Below are positions 27,410 to 35,200 of a DNA stretch of 64,000 bases, one piece after another. The DNA lies in the IMG/VR virus record IMGVR_UViG_3300008108_000057, positions 57,540 to 121,539 of that record. One strand, given 5' to 3'. This DNA is from a virus. Made by a program: the position numbers and the translations under genes. The notes beneath the pieces were generated by a model. The model searched no databases and was not told the origin of the DNA. It saw only the letters and a program-made list of their open reading frames with translations. Numbering within the stretch: position 1 is the stretch's first letter; the number at the start of each line of letters is the position of its first letter.

Positions 27410-28977
27410 AATGGTTTTATGAAAAAAATCGTGAACTATTAGATTCATCAGTCAATAAATACTTTGAAGAAGTTCTTTGGATGTCCAAAGACGAATTTCG
27501 TCAATGGGTAATTGACCTTCGTAGGACTGTTGTAGATTTGTGGGATAATCATAATCTTCCGCCAAGAGTTGGCTATGATGAACAAGAAATCATAGAACAA
27601 TTCAATCAGATGCATTCTTTCCCTGTACATAAGTTTGAAGTAATTGATGAATTGACAGGCGAAAAAGATGTAATTAGAAACACAAGTGTAGTAGGTAATG
27701 CCGTCAATCAATGGTTTCCTACCATGATGAAAACTCGTATTAACTATACGAAAAAAGATGATGGTAAATCAATTTACGATTTTTTTGCAAAGGATGAATT
27801 ACTTGGAACTTTTATCACATACGCTACCCGTCATTTTAAACGTGATTCTTTTTACCATTATTCTTCTGTTGCTAAATCGAACCAGCTTGAGTGTTATGGA
27901 TATCTTCCTGTATCCGATGACGCTGTTATATGGATTACTGAATTCGAGAAGGAGTTTAGGAAGCAAGAAAAATGGGACTATTGGCTCCAACCAAAAGACA
28001 TAGACAAAGAGTATACTGGTTACAATGAAGAATTAAAAAATCAAAAATATCTCATTATACATAAAGATGATATAGAGAAATTAGATATACCAGAAAAATG
28101 TAAAACTAATGTTGATTATAGCAAATCAGAACATTATCAAATTCGTCCATATGAGTTTAAACAAAAATTATTTCCAGTTGGACTAAAAGCTTTTCGTGTT
28201 TCATTCTGTCAGTATGCTGTAAATTTTCCACCACTAACAGCAAAGTACCTATATGAAAAATTTACTCAGCACTTGGTTGGACAACCTACTATCCGCATTT
28301 ATGATCCTTCTAGTGGTTGGTCTGGGAGGCTTCTCGGTGCTATGTCTGTTCGGGATGACCGTCATATTCTTTATATTGGGACTGATCCTAACACTGATCA
28401 TAACACCACTTCTAATCGTACAAAATATCATGAAGTCGCTGATTTCTATCGTAAGAATGTTAACAAAGGCGGACTCTGGGCAGATGAACACTCCCATACA
28501 GAAACAGAAATCTATCAACTAGGATCAGAGGTTATAAGAGATGATCCAAACTTCCAAAAGCATAAAGGTAAACTGGATTTGGTCTTTACATCACCACCTT
28601 ACTTTGCTAAGGAAGCATATTCAGAAGATCCAACACAATCATATAAAAAGTTTGGGCAATATCAAGAATGGCGAGAAGGTTTTTTACGACCCACACTTGA
28701 AACCGCTGTTGAATGGTTACAGTCTGACCGTTATCTTTTGTGGAATATTGCCGATGCTGTTTTTGGAGGTGATATGTTACCTCTTGAAGAAGATAGCAGA
28801 AAAATTCTAGAAGAACTTGGTATGGTATATAAAGGCAAACTTAAAATGTCTTTAGCTCAAATGCCAGGCGGCAATAGAGTTGATACCGAGACTGGTTTAC
28901 CAAAAGCAAAGAACTTCTGCAAAGTAAATGGTATGTGGTTAAAATACGAACCGGTATTCGTTTTCTATAAACCTTAA
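27406..28977 (+). CDS. DNA methyltransferase (TSPPYF type)
   Basis: 523 residues. DPSSGWSGR (300-308) is the SAM-binding FxGxG-equivalent and TSPPYF (395-400) the catalytic (D/N/S)PPY motif of amino-methyltransferases acting on adenine N6 or cytosine N4. The 290-residue N-terminal region is unusual in length and probably recognises DNA or another partner. The order (SAM site before catalytic motif) fits gamma/alpha-type enzymes. No restriction gene is adjacent, so a solitary methylase that shields phage DNA is likely. Confidence 0.82.
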   Translation: MKWFYEKNRELLDSSVNKYFEEVLWMSKDEFRQWVIDLRRTVVDLWDNHNLPPRVGYDEQEIIEQFNQMHSFPVHKFEVIDELTGEKDVIRNTSVVGNAVNQWFPTMMKTRINYTKKDDGKSIYDFFAKDELLGTFITYATRHFKRDSFYHYSSVAKSNQLECYGYLPVSDDAVIWITEFEKEFRKQEKWDYWLQPKDIDKEYTGYNEELKNQKYLIIHKDDIEKLDIPEKCKTNVDYSKSEHYQIRPYEFKQKLFPVGLKAFRVSFCQYAVNFPPLTAKYLYEKFTQHLVGQPTIRIYDPSSGWSGRLLGAMSVRDDRHILYIGTDPNTDHNTTSNRTKYHEVADFYRKNVNKGGLWADEHSHTETEIYQLGSEVIRDDPNFQKHKGKLDLVFTSPPYFAKEAYSEDPTQSYKKFGQYQEWREGFLRPTLETAVEWLQSDRYLLWNIADAVFGGDMLPLEEDSRKILEELGMVYKGKLKMSLAQMPGGNRVDTETGLPKAKNFCKVNGMWLKYEPVFVFYKP

Positions 28978-28994
28978 GTTTACCACTAAAATTC

Positions 28995-29023
28995 TTGACA
29001 CACACACTACATAATGATATGAT
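28995..29023 (+). promoter_or_regulatory. Sigma70-like promoter before the winged-helix gene
   Basis: TTGACA, 17-bp spacer, TATGAT. Transcription would begin near 29030, at the base of the hairpin listed next. Confidence 0.85.
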
Positions 29024-29030
29024 GTGAAAA

Positions 29031-29055
29031 CTTGCTGATCACGCAAGGCTTTTTT
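29031..29055 (+). promoter_or_regulatory. 5' leader hairpin with T run (possible attenuator)
   Basis: CTTGC/GCAAG stem with a 7-nt loop followed by a GC pair and then seven T, right at the predicted transcript start and 40 nt before the ATG. It could stop some transcripts early or protect the 5' end. The stem is only 5 bp, so strong termination is doubtful. Confidence 0.5.
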
Positions 29056-29088
29056 TAACTTTGTTATTTTTTATTAGGAGATCATGAT

Positions 29089-29361
29089 ATGGCACAAAAG
29101 CTATCAGCCAAACAACGTATGTTGAACGCTCTCAAGCAAACTGAAGGCTACAATACTTTCACAGTAGCACAAGCACAACGCCGCTTTGGTGTGCAAAATG
29201 TTTCTCAGCGTATTGAAGAACTACGCAAGGAAGGTTATTGCATCTATACCAACACAAAAACACTTGACGATGGCAGCAAAGTCAAGTACTACAAAATGGG
29301 TACACCTACTCGTAAACTCGTTCAAGCAGCACTCAAAGGTGGATTTAGCTTTGCTAACTAA
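29089..29361 (+). CDS. Small winged-helix DNA-binding protein
   Basis: 90 residues. FTVAQAQRRFGVQNVSQRIEELRKEGYCIYTN reads as a helix-turn-helix plus wing, followed by a basic tail. It stands alone between its own promoter and a terminator, the arrangement of an early regulator or an abundant DNA-binding protein. GGAG lies 9 nt before the ATG. C-rich codon choices suggest strong expression. The regulated target is not visible. Confidence 0.8.
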   Translation: MAQKLSAKQRMLNALKQTEGYNTFTVAQAQRRFGVQNVSQRIEELRKEGYCIYTNTKTLDDGSKVKYYKMGTPTRKLVQAALKGGFSFAN

Positions 29362-29378
29362 TCCCCTATAAAGAAAGA

Positions 29379-29410
29379 AGGAGACTACCAAAAGTAGGTC
29401 TCCTTTTTTT
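29379..29410 (+). terminator. Rho-independent terminator after the winged-helix gene
   Basis: GGAGAC-TAC pairs with GTAGGTCTCC (one bulge), CAAAA loop, then seven T. Confidence 0.88.
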
Positions 29411-29427
29411 ACACCCATGAGGATAAA

Positions 29428-30324
29428 ATGGAAATTTCAATTAAAACAGAAGAACTAAGAAAGAAAAGCATATTCATTGCCACACCTATGTATGGTGGTA
29501 TGAATCATGGAATGTATATGAAAGCATGTCTAGATTTGCAAGGCATGTGTATGCAATATGGTGTTGCTACTAAGTTTTCATTTCTATTTAATGAATCTTT
29601 GATTACAAGAGCAAGAAACTATCTTGTTGATGAATTTCTAAGTCGTTCAGATTGCACACATCTACTATTTCTAGACTCAGATATTAATTTTGACCCTAGA
29701 GATGTTATTGCATTATTAGCTTTGGATAAAGATGTTATTGGTGGTCCATATCCAAAAAAAGCTATCAAATGGAAAAACATTAGGACTGGAATGCAAAAAC
29801 ATCCAGAAATGGAACCACAGCAATTAGAAAAACTTGCTGGTGATTTTGTTTTTAATCCTGTCAAAGGAACAGCACAGTTTAGTGTTACAGAACCACTTGA
29901 AGTTATGGAAATTGGTACTGGCTTCATGATGGTGAAACGTGAAGTGTTTGCAAAATTTGCAGATGCGTATCCACATCTTAATTACAAACCAGATCATGTG
30001 GGTCAAGCACACTTTGACGGTTCACGAATGATTCATGCATACTTTGATACTGTAATTGATAAGGGGTATACATTTGAAGATGCTCATCAATTACTACAGA
30101 GAGCAGCAAAAGGAGAAGATGTAGAATCAGAAGCAAAAAAACTTCTAGATAAAGAAAAAGAGGCATCACATCGTTACTTGTCTGAAGATTACATGTTCTG
30201 TCAATGGTGGAGAAACATCGGCGGCAAAATCTATCTATGTCCATGGATGAAAACATCTCACATTGGAACTTATCACTTCCATGGTGATATGCCAGCAATT
30301 GCAAACTTTGTTGGAGAAATGTAA
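29428..30324 (+). CDS. Glycosyltransferase-like protein (GT-A, DSD motif)
   Basis: 298 residues. HLLFLDSDINFDP contains the DxD metal/nucleotide-sugar motif of GT-A enzymes, and the pattern LITRARNYLVDEFL before it is typical of a group found in marine T4-like phages. It lies among replication genes, far from the glycan cassette at 53.5 kb, and is linked to the next gene by a 1-nt overlap. It might modify phage DNA or a host surface glycan; nothing in the sequence decides between these. Confidence 0.78.
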   Translation: MEISIKTEELRKKSIFIATPMYGGMNHGMYMKACLDLQGMCMQYGVATKFSFLFNESLITRARNYLVDEFLSRSDCTHLLFLDSDINFDPRDVIALLALDKDVIGGPYPKKAIKWKNIRTGMQKHPEMEPQQLEKLAGDFVFNPVKGTAQFSVTEPLEVMEIGTGFMMVKREVFAKFADAYPHLNYKPDHVGQAHFDGSRMIHAYFDTVIDKGYTFEDAHQLLQRAAKGEDVESEAKKLLDKEKEASHRYLSEDYMFCQWWRNIGGKIYLCPWMKTSHIGTYHFHGDMPAIANFVGEM

Positions 30325-30638
30325 TGGGAGAAGGTCGTAAGTTTGATGGAGGTAAACTGGAGTTTGGTTTACTTCCACCTTTAGCTTTAGAAGAAACCGT
30401 AAAGGTTCTTACTTTTGGTGCTCAGAAGTATGAACGAGATAATTGGAAAAAAGTACCTGATTCTAAACGCAGATACTTTGATGCAATGGAACGTCATATC
30501 TGGGCATGGAAAAAAGGTGAACAACTTGATCCTGAGTCTGGCATACATCACTTGGCACATGCTATGTGCTGCTTGATGTTTCTGTATGAACATGATATAA
30601 TGTATTCTGTTGAACTTGATAATGAGGAAACAAAATGA
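30324..30638 (+). CDS. dATP/dGTP diphosphohydrolase-like (DUF5664) protein
   Basis: 104 residues. KFDGGKLEFGLLPPLALEE and the HIWAWKKGEQLDPESGIHHLAHAMCC block are characteristic of the phage family annotated as dATP/dGTP diphosphohydrolase N-terminal domain / MazG-like. Acidic and His residues form a likely metal site. It probably adjusts dNTP pools during replication. It directly precedes the sliding clamp gene, overlapping it by 4 nt, and carries the clamp promoter within its 3' end. Confidence 0.75.
   Translation: MGEGRKFDGGKLEFGLLPPLALEETVKVLTFGAQKYERDNWKKVPDSKRRYFDAMERHIWAWKKGEQLDPESGIHHLAHAMCCLMFLYEHDIMYSVELDNEETK
30573..30601 (+). promoter_or_regulatory. Sigma70-like promoter before gene 45
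   Basis: TTGATG, 17-bp spacer, TATAAT, inside the 3' end of the preceding gene, 34 bp before the clamp start. Confidence 0.72.
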
Positions 30639-31315
30639 AACTTTCAAATGAAACAATGACAATCTTGAAGAACTTTTCTGGCATCAATGCTGGAATTTTA
30701 TTCAAAAAAGGAAAAACACTCTCCACAGTATCTTCATCTAAAACAGTTTTAGCACAAGCTACTCTGCAAGAAGATTTGCCACAAGAGTTTGCTGTTTATG
30801 ATTTAAATAATTTCCTTTCAGTTCTTTCCTTAGGTAAAGAGAATCCAGAAATTGAATTTGATGATAAACACATTATAATCAAATCACTTGGTGGTAGAAG
30901 CACAATTAAGTACAGATTTTCAGACAAAAGTATGATTGTAACACCACCCGATAAGCCAGTCGTTATGCCATCTGAAGATATTTCTTTCACACTCAATGAA
31001 TCTGACTATGATTGGATTACGAGAACTGCAAACGTACTTCAGTCACCAAACGTTGCTATTGAAGGAAAGAATGGTAAATTGAAAATTACTGCATTTGATG
31101 CAAAAAATGATGCTGCAAATGTGAACTCTGTTGACATTGGTGAAACAGAAAAGGAATTCATGTCTGTATTTAAAACCGAGAATCTGAAAATGATTCCTGG
31201 AAGTTATGATGTAACGATTTCTTCCAAAGGTATCGCACATTTTAAAAATAAAAAAGATTCCATACAATATTGGATAGCAACAGAGAAAGATTCATCAACT
31301 TGGACTAAAGGATAA
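30635..31315 (+). CDS. 45: Sliding clamp gp45
   Basis: 226 residues, the usual gp45 length. The N-terminal KLSNETMTILKNFSGINAGILFK and the central DYDWITRTANVLQSPNVAI block are diagnostic. The trimeric ring tethers gp43 polymerase and, in T4, also activates late transcription together with gp33 and gp55. It leads the 45-(31318)-44-(32555)-62-regA operon. Confidence 0.94.
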   Translation: MKLSNETMTILKNFSGINAGILFKKGKTLSTVSSSKTVLAQATLQEDLPQEFAVYDLNNFLSVLSLGKENPEIEFDDKHIIIKSLGGRSTIKYRFSDKSMIVTPPDKPVVMPSEDISFTLNESDYDWITRTANVLQSPNVAIEGKNGKLKITAFDAKNDAANVNSVDIGETEKEFMSVFKTENLKMIPGSYDVTISSKGIAHFKNKKDSIQYWIATEKDSSTWTKG

Positions 31316-31317
31316 TT

Positions 31318-31590
31318 ATGAATAGCAAAATGCTTTTAACTTTTACAGAAATCCTGTCAGGAGAACCGATAGCTATTAATCCAAATAAGGTTATTTCTGT
31401 TTTTACCATAAAACAAAGTGAAGATGTAGAAGAACAACAGTATGTAGGAGAAACTATTATAGTTTTGGAAGGTAGTAACGTTATTGTTGCAGAACCGTAT
31501 GATGAAGTTGTAGGTAGACTGAATGGTGAATTGAATAATATGATATCATTTTATGATAGACAAAACAGAATTTTTACTGCTAACGTATAA
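31318..31590 (+). CDS. Small hypothetical protein in the clamp operon
   Basis: 90 residues, starting 2 nt after gene 45 stops. Beta-rich first half (LLTFTEILSGEPIAINPNKVISVF), then an acidic strand and a short helix. No family is recognised. It lies between clamp and clamp loader, so a replication role is possible. Confidence 0.6.
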   Translation: MNSKMLLTFTEILSGEPIAINPNKVISVFTIKQSEDVEEQQYVGETIIVLEGSNVIVAEPYDEVVGRLNGELNNMISFYDRQNRIFTANV

Positions 31591-31622
31591 TTTGTTTTGT
31601 AATTTTATTATGGAGATTGTGA

Positions 31623-32558
31623 ATGAACGACCAAATACTTTGGGTAGAGAAATATCGCCCTCGTAAAGTAGAAGATTGTATTCTTCATGAAAGTCTGAAG
31701 AAAACTTTTCAAGAGTATGTTGATAGAAAGGAGATCCCAAATCTCCTTCTATCTGGTTCAGCTGGTGTAGGTAAGACTACAATTGCAAGAGCTTTGTGTG
31801 ACGAAGTAGGTTGTGATTATATCATCATCAATGGTTCTGACGAATCGGGTATCGATGTTCTCAGAAACAAAATTAAAAACTATGCTTCATCAGTCAGTCT
31901 TACTGGTGGAAGAAAAGTCATCATCATTGATGAAGCAGACTATCTAAATCCAAACTCAACTCAACCAGCCTTACGTGGTGCGATTGAAGAATTTGCATCT
32001 AATTGCTCCTTTATCTTTACCTGCAACTACAAGAATCGCATTATTGATCCGATTCATTCTCGTTGTGCCGTTATTGACTTCAAGACGAATGGTAGCAAAG
32101 CTAAACTAGCTACACAATTCATGAAGCGGGTTGAATGGATTCTAGGTGAAGAAAATATCACTTACGATAAAGAAGTTGTTGCCGCAGTTATCACAAAACA
32201 CTTTCCGGATAATCGTCGTATTCTAAATGAGTTGCAACGATACTCTGCATCAGGAACTATTGATAAAGGTATTCTATCATCCGTATCTGATATTCAAACA
32301 AAAGAACTTATTGTTGCTCTCAAAGAGAAAGACTTTGCTGCTGCTCGTAAGTGGGTAACAAACAATCTAGACAATGATCCTGCTCGTATCTATCGTAAAC
32401 TATACGATAACATGTATGATTATTTGCAGTCTAGTTCTATACCTCCCACCGTATTAGTTTTGGCTAAGTATCAATATCAAGCAGCCTTTGTCGCAGATCA
32501 AGAAATTAATCTGATGGCATGTCTAACTGAAATGATGGTTGAATGTGAATTCTCATGA
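31623..32558 (+). CDS. 44: Clamp loader large subunit gp44
   Basis: 311 residues. AAA+ motifs: Walker A GSAGVGKTT (45-53), Walker B VIIIDEADYL, sensor 1 FIFTCNYKNRI, arginine finger region DPIHSRC. With gp62 it opens the gp45 ring and loads it at primer ends. GGAG precedes the ATG by 7 nt. The stop overlaps the inserted HNH-like gene by 4 nt. Confidence 0.95.
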   Translation: MNDQILWVEKYRPRKVEDCILHESLKKTFQEYVDRKEIPNLLLSGSAGVGKTTIARALCDEVGCDYIIINGSDESGIDVLRNKIKNYASSVSLTGGRKVIIIDEADYLNPNSTQPALRGAIEEFASNCSFIFTCNYKNRIIDPIHSRCAVIDFKTNGSKAKLATQFMKRVEWILGEENITYDKEVVAAVITKHFPDNRRILNELQRYSASGTIDKGILSSVSDIQTKELIVALKEKDFAAARKWVTNNLDNDPARIYRKLYDNMYDYLQSSSIPPTVLVLAKYQYQAAFVADQEINLMACLTEMMVECEFS

Positions 32559-32965
32559 CTAGAACAAAAAAACTGAAAAATCCTTGGAATCAATTACTAA
32601 AAAATGTAATAGGAACTCAAAACTTTAATGCTTGGCATCAAGCAAGAGGAAGTAATCGTCCAGTTAAAAAAATAGAAATAACAGAACAAGATATAATGAA
32701 TATTTTTGAGAAACAAAAAGGATTAAGTAAGTGGTTGAACATACCTATTGATCCAATGGATGTGTTTAAAAAACATTATCCTTTAGCACCTAGCATAGAT
32801 AGAATAGATAATAATTTAGGATACACTCCAGAAAATATATGTATAGCAACTAGATTTGAAAATTATGGATTTAATAAGTGTTCAGACTCTACTAGACAAG
32901 AATGTATAATCAAATTGAGAAATTATACGATATCGAGTAATTTGACGGAGTTCTTCAATGGCTGA
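32555..32965 (+). CDS. HNH-like endonuclease inserted between genes 44 and 62
   Basis: 136 residues. The C-terminal PSIDRIDNNLGYTPENICIA block is the second half of an HNH-type motif found in many phage homing endonucleases. The first His of the motif is not obvious, so activity is uncertain. The gene splits the normally adjacent 44-62 pair yet overlaps both neighbours (4 and 8 nt), so it is translated with them. Its AT-rich, Asn/Ile-rich codons differ from the flanking genes. Probably a free-standing mobile endonuclease gene. Confidence 0.72.
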   Translation: MTRTKKLKNPWNQLLKNVIGTQNFNAWHQARGSNRPVKKIEITEQDIMNIFEKQKGLSKWLNIPIDPMDVFKKHYPLAPSIDRIDNNLGYTPENICIATRFENYGFNKCSDSTRQECIIKLRNYTISSNLTEFFNG

Positions 32966-33347
32966 CATATTTAAAGAAGTTGTTCCATCAATCCTTCAGA
33001 CTAAGAAAGATGTTCTCTTAGAGGAAAACGATGAAAAAGACTATAACCCATTTATCGTAAACCGTGCTTTGTCCTATCATCTTGACTGTGTTCCTTATGT
33101 CAATCAGATGAATATTCATAATTTTTTAGATAAAAAGCTACAATATCACTATCTTCTAAATACTATCAGACCTATGAAACGGAAGTTTCAACCGTGGCAG
33201 AAGTCAGATGAAGATAAGAATCTTGCTTGTGTGAAAGAGTATTTTGGGTATTCTAACAGCAAAGCCAAAGAGGCTCTCCGGATCTTATCTGATGAACAAA
33301 TCGCTTATATAAAAACAAAAACAGATAAAGGCGGAGTGAGGAAATAA
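32958..33347 (+). CDS. 62: Clamp loader small subunit gp62
   Basis: 129 residues. NPFIVNRALSYHLDCVPYVNQMN and LLNTIRPMKRKFQPWQK match the short gp62 of marine T4-like phages, which is shorter than T4 gp62. It completes the gp44-gp62 clamp loader. Its stop overlaps the regA start by 1 nt. Confidence 0.9.
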   Translation: MADIFKEVVPSILQTKKDVLLEENDEKDYNPFIVNRALSYHLDCVPYVNQMNIHNFLDKKLQYHYLLNTIRPMKRKFQPWQKSDEDKNLACVKEYFGYSNSKAKEALRILSDEQIAYIKTKTDKGGVRK

Positions 33348-33751
33348 TGATTCGTATAGAAGATATGGTTGAAGTGACGCTAAATGAGAAAGATGATTTC
33401 TTGAAGATTCGTGAAACATTGACTCGTATTGGTGTTGCATCCAAAAAAGAAAAGCTGCTCTATCAGTCTTGCCACATACTACACAAACAAGGAAAGTACT
33501 ATATTGTACATTTCAAAGAATTGTTTGCGTTAGATGGTAAGCCTACGGATATTACGGAGAATGATTTGGCACGTAGGAATACGATTGCTTTGCTACTAGA
33601 AGATTGGGGACTCCTAAAACTAGTAGATTCTAAGAAAGCAGAGGACCTACAAGTCAGTCTATCGCAAATCAAGATTATTGGTTTCCGTGAGAAAGATGAT
33701 TGGCAACTTGTACCAAAATACAATATTGGCAAGAAAGCAAAAAAAGATTGA
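33347..33751 (+). CDS. regA: RegA translational repressor
   Basis: 134 residues. FLKIRETLTRIGVASKKEK and HILHKQGKYYIVHFKELFALDGK are the conserved RegA blocks. It binds the start regions of early mRNAs and blocks their translation; in T4 it controls 44, 45 and its own gene. The gene sits at the end of the clamp operon, as in T4. Confidence 0.94.
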   Translation: MIRIEDMVEVTLNEKDDFLKIRETLTRIGVASKKEKLLYQSCHILHKQGKYYIVHFKELFALDGKPTDITENDLARRNTIALLLEDWGLLKLVDSKKAEDLQVSLSQIKIIGFREKDDWQLVPKYNIGKKAKKD

Positions 33752-33776
33752 CAGAGAATCCTTAGTGTGATATAAA
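33748..33776 (+). promoter_or_regulatory. Sigma70-like promoter before the heat-shock gene, overlapping a late octamer
   Basis: TTGACA, 17-bp spacer, TATAAA. The -10 region is part of TATAAATA (33771-33778), an exact late promoter, so the site may be read by host sigma70 early and by gp55 late. Confidence 0.82.
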
Positions 33777-33780
33777 TATG

Positions 33781-33807
33781 ACTGTAGATGCCTTCGGGGT
33801 CTACAGT
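33781..33807 (+). promoter_or_regulatory. 5' UTR hairpin with UUCG tetraloop
   Basis: ACTGTAGA/TCTACAGT forms a perfect 8-bp stem, capped by an inner CC-TTCG-GG tetraloop hairpin. It begins within a few bases of the predicted transcript start and 31 nt before the heat-shock ATG, leaving the ribosome site free. Likely an mRNA 5'-end stabiliser. Confidence 0.75.
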
Positions 33808-33837
33808 TTATTAACTCGCTTAACTAAGGAGACTTAC

Positions 33838-34284
33838 ATGACTCTTACCTCACTTTTCCCTTCCCGTTCCGTTTATGAGCCATTCACTGTTGGTTTTGAC
33901 AAGCTATTTGACCAACTACAAGATACTGCAAACAATATCGCAAAGAATGCTCCAAACTGGCCACCATACAATATTAAAAAAGTAAAAGACAATAAGTACG
34001 TCATTGAAATGGCAGTTGCTGGCTTTGCTAAATCTGATATTGAAGTTACCGTAGAAGGTAACAAGTTGGTGATTAAAGGCGAATCAAACGACAATGAAGC
34101 GGAAAACTATATCTTCAAAGGAATTGCAAATCGTGCATTCCAGCGTACCTTTACTATTGCCGACAAGGTAGAGATTAAAGATGCTGAAATGGTTAACGGA
34201 ATGCTAAGAGTTTGGTTAGAAAACCTATACCAAACACAAGAAACCGTTAAGAAAATTGCAATTAAAGAAGCCGATTCCAAGTAA
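33838..34284 (+). CDS. hsp20: Small heat-shock protein (Hsp20 / alpha-crystallin)
   Basis: 148 residues from the ATG at 33838, which has AAGGAGAC 5 nt upstream; the frame extends upstream only through the leader hairpin. The alpha-crystallin domain is clear: YVIEMAVAGFAKSDIEVTVEGNKLVIKGE, then AFQRTFTIADKVEIKDAEMVNGML. Phage Hsp20 proteins are common in marine T4-like phages and hold misfolding proteins, perhaps during capsid production. The C-terminal I-x-I anchor is weak (KIAIKE). Confidence 0.93.
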   Translation: MTLTSLFPSRSVYEPFTVGFDKLFDQLQDTANNIAKNAPNWPPYNIKKVKDNKYVIEMAVAGFAKSDIEVTVEGNKLVIKGESNDNEAENYIFKGIANRAFQRTFTIADKVEIKDAEMVNGMLRVWLENLYQTQETVKKIAIKEADSK

Positions 34285-34318
34285 TTGGTAATAATGGTGG
34301 GGTGCAATGCCCCACCTC

Positions 34319-34347
34319 TTGACATTTGAGTTTGCCTGTGATATACT
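34319..34347 (+). promoter_or_regulatory. Sigma70-like promoter before the 34357 gene
   Basis: TTGACA, exactly 17 bp, TATACT. The ATG begins 9 nt after the -10 hexamer, so the transcript would have almost no leader. A GGTGGGG/CCCCACC hairpin (about 34297-34317) lies just upstream and may end the heat-shock transcript. Confidence 0.82.
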
Positions 34348-34356
34348 ACATACACT

Positions 34357-34557
34357 ATGAAAAAACCTTATCAAAAACCCAAAGAAATCTTACAGAAGGT
34401 TCGTAACCGACTTCATATTGATGAGGTCTATTACACCTATTCTCATTGGCCTATAAAGGACATAGACGGTATTGCATTTCTTCCTATCATCAAGGAAGTA
34501 TCTGAACACCCTAAAGTTTTTTATATGCGTAAAGACAACCTGGAGTATGTCAAATGA
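34357..34557 (+). CDS. Small hypothetical early protein, nearly leaderless
   Basis: 66 residues, basic N-terminus, no known domain. The start codon is only about 3 nt from the predicted transcription start, so no ribosome binding site can exist on that transcript. It leads a run of three overlapping small genes (4-nt overlaps) that ends at the first tRNA. Small clustered genes behind a strong host-type promoter are typical of early phage take-over proteins; no specific target can be read. Confidence 0.65.
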   Translation: MKKPYQKPKEILQKVRNRLHIDEVYYTYSHWPIKDIDGIAFLPIIKEVSEHPKVFYMRKDNLEYVK

Positions 34558-34769
34558 TTCTGAATAAATTATCACAAGCAATGTACAGCCGTAGAATTTT
34601 TAACCCTACGAATAAAAAAGACCTAGCTGCATATGGTTATTTTATTCGTAATAGTAAGTGGGAAAACGGTTGTCCATTTTGGCTTGAATGGCCATATCAA
34701 AGTGTACCTGCTATGATTAAAGATAAAATTGTTCGTAATATGTTTGGTGCTGACGAAAGACTAATATGA
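34554..34769 (+). CDS. Small hypothetical protein
   Basis: 71 residues, overlapping both neighbours by 4 nt. WENGCPFWLEWPYQSVPAMIKDKIVRN is an aromatic-rich centre that I associate with small uncharacterised proteins of marine T4-like phages. No domain is assigned. Confidence 0.65.
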   Translation: MILNKLSQAMYSRRIFNPTNKKDLAAYGYFIRNSKWENGCPFWLEWPYQSVPAMIKDKIVRNMFGADERLI

Positions 34770-35038
34770 AAAAATATTTGGTTGAAACTGTGAGTATTTT
34801 CCGTCATCGGTATGTTGTTGAAGCCAAAGAAGAAGAACATGCATGTGATGAAGTCGTTTGTGAACGTGATAATTTAAAAGAATTTTCACAATATCATATT
34901 GATGAAAATATCACTTCCGTTCGTGAAATAGATGATGCAGAATATTTGAAGGTCTTTGATAAAGATAATGAGTATCTCAAAGATTGGGAAGAAGAACGGA
35001 AGTTCTCATTTGTCAACAAAATAGATTACAAAGACTAA
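34766..35038 (+). CDS. Small acidic hypothetical protein
   Basis: 90 residues, rich in Glu and Asp. YLVETVSIFRHRYVVEAKEEEHACDEV resembles the short beta-alpha fold of several unnamed phage proteins. The stop codon ends at 35038 and the tRNA-Arg gene begins on the next base, so the mRNA and tRNA must be separated by processing. Confidence 0.65.
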   Translation: MKKYLVETVSIFRHRYVVEAKEEEHACDEVVCERDNLKEFSQYHIDENITSVREIDDAEYLKVFDKDNEYLKDWEEERKFSFVNKIDYKD

Positions 35039-35113
35039 CTGGCTGTAGTACAATGGATAGTACAGTGGCCTTCTAAGCCTCTGATCCAGGTTCGATTCCT
35101 GGCAGCCGGACCA
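35039..35113 (+). tRNA. tRNA-Arg(TCT)
   Basis: Acceptor CTGGCTG/CAGCCGG, anticodon loop CTTCTAA, T arm CCAGG-TTCGATT-CCTGG and an encoded CCA. One mismatch in the anticodon stem. It reads AGA/AGG, rare in many bacteria but common in AT-rich phages. Confidence 0.9.
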
Positions 35114-35117
35114 GTTC

Positions 35118-35194
35118 GGGCCGGAAGCTTAATTGGTATAAGCGTCCGACTCATAATCGGGGGATAGAGAGTTCGAATCTCTCCCGGCCCACCA
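35118..35194 (+). tRNA. tRNA-Met/Ile2(CAT), copy 1
   Basis: Acceptor GGGCCGG/CCGGCCC fully paired, anticodon loop CTCATAA, encoded CCA. It is not an initiator, since position 1-72 is paired and the stem lacks three G-C pairs. It is elongator Met or the lysidine-modified Ile type; these cannot be separated by eye. Confidence 0.88.
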
Positions 35195-35200
35195 AATAAT

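Noticed and set aside
33781-33837. RNA thermometer in the heat-shock leader
   Set aside because: The hairpin does not cover the AAGGAG site or the ATG and is too stable to melt at moderate temperatures.
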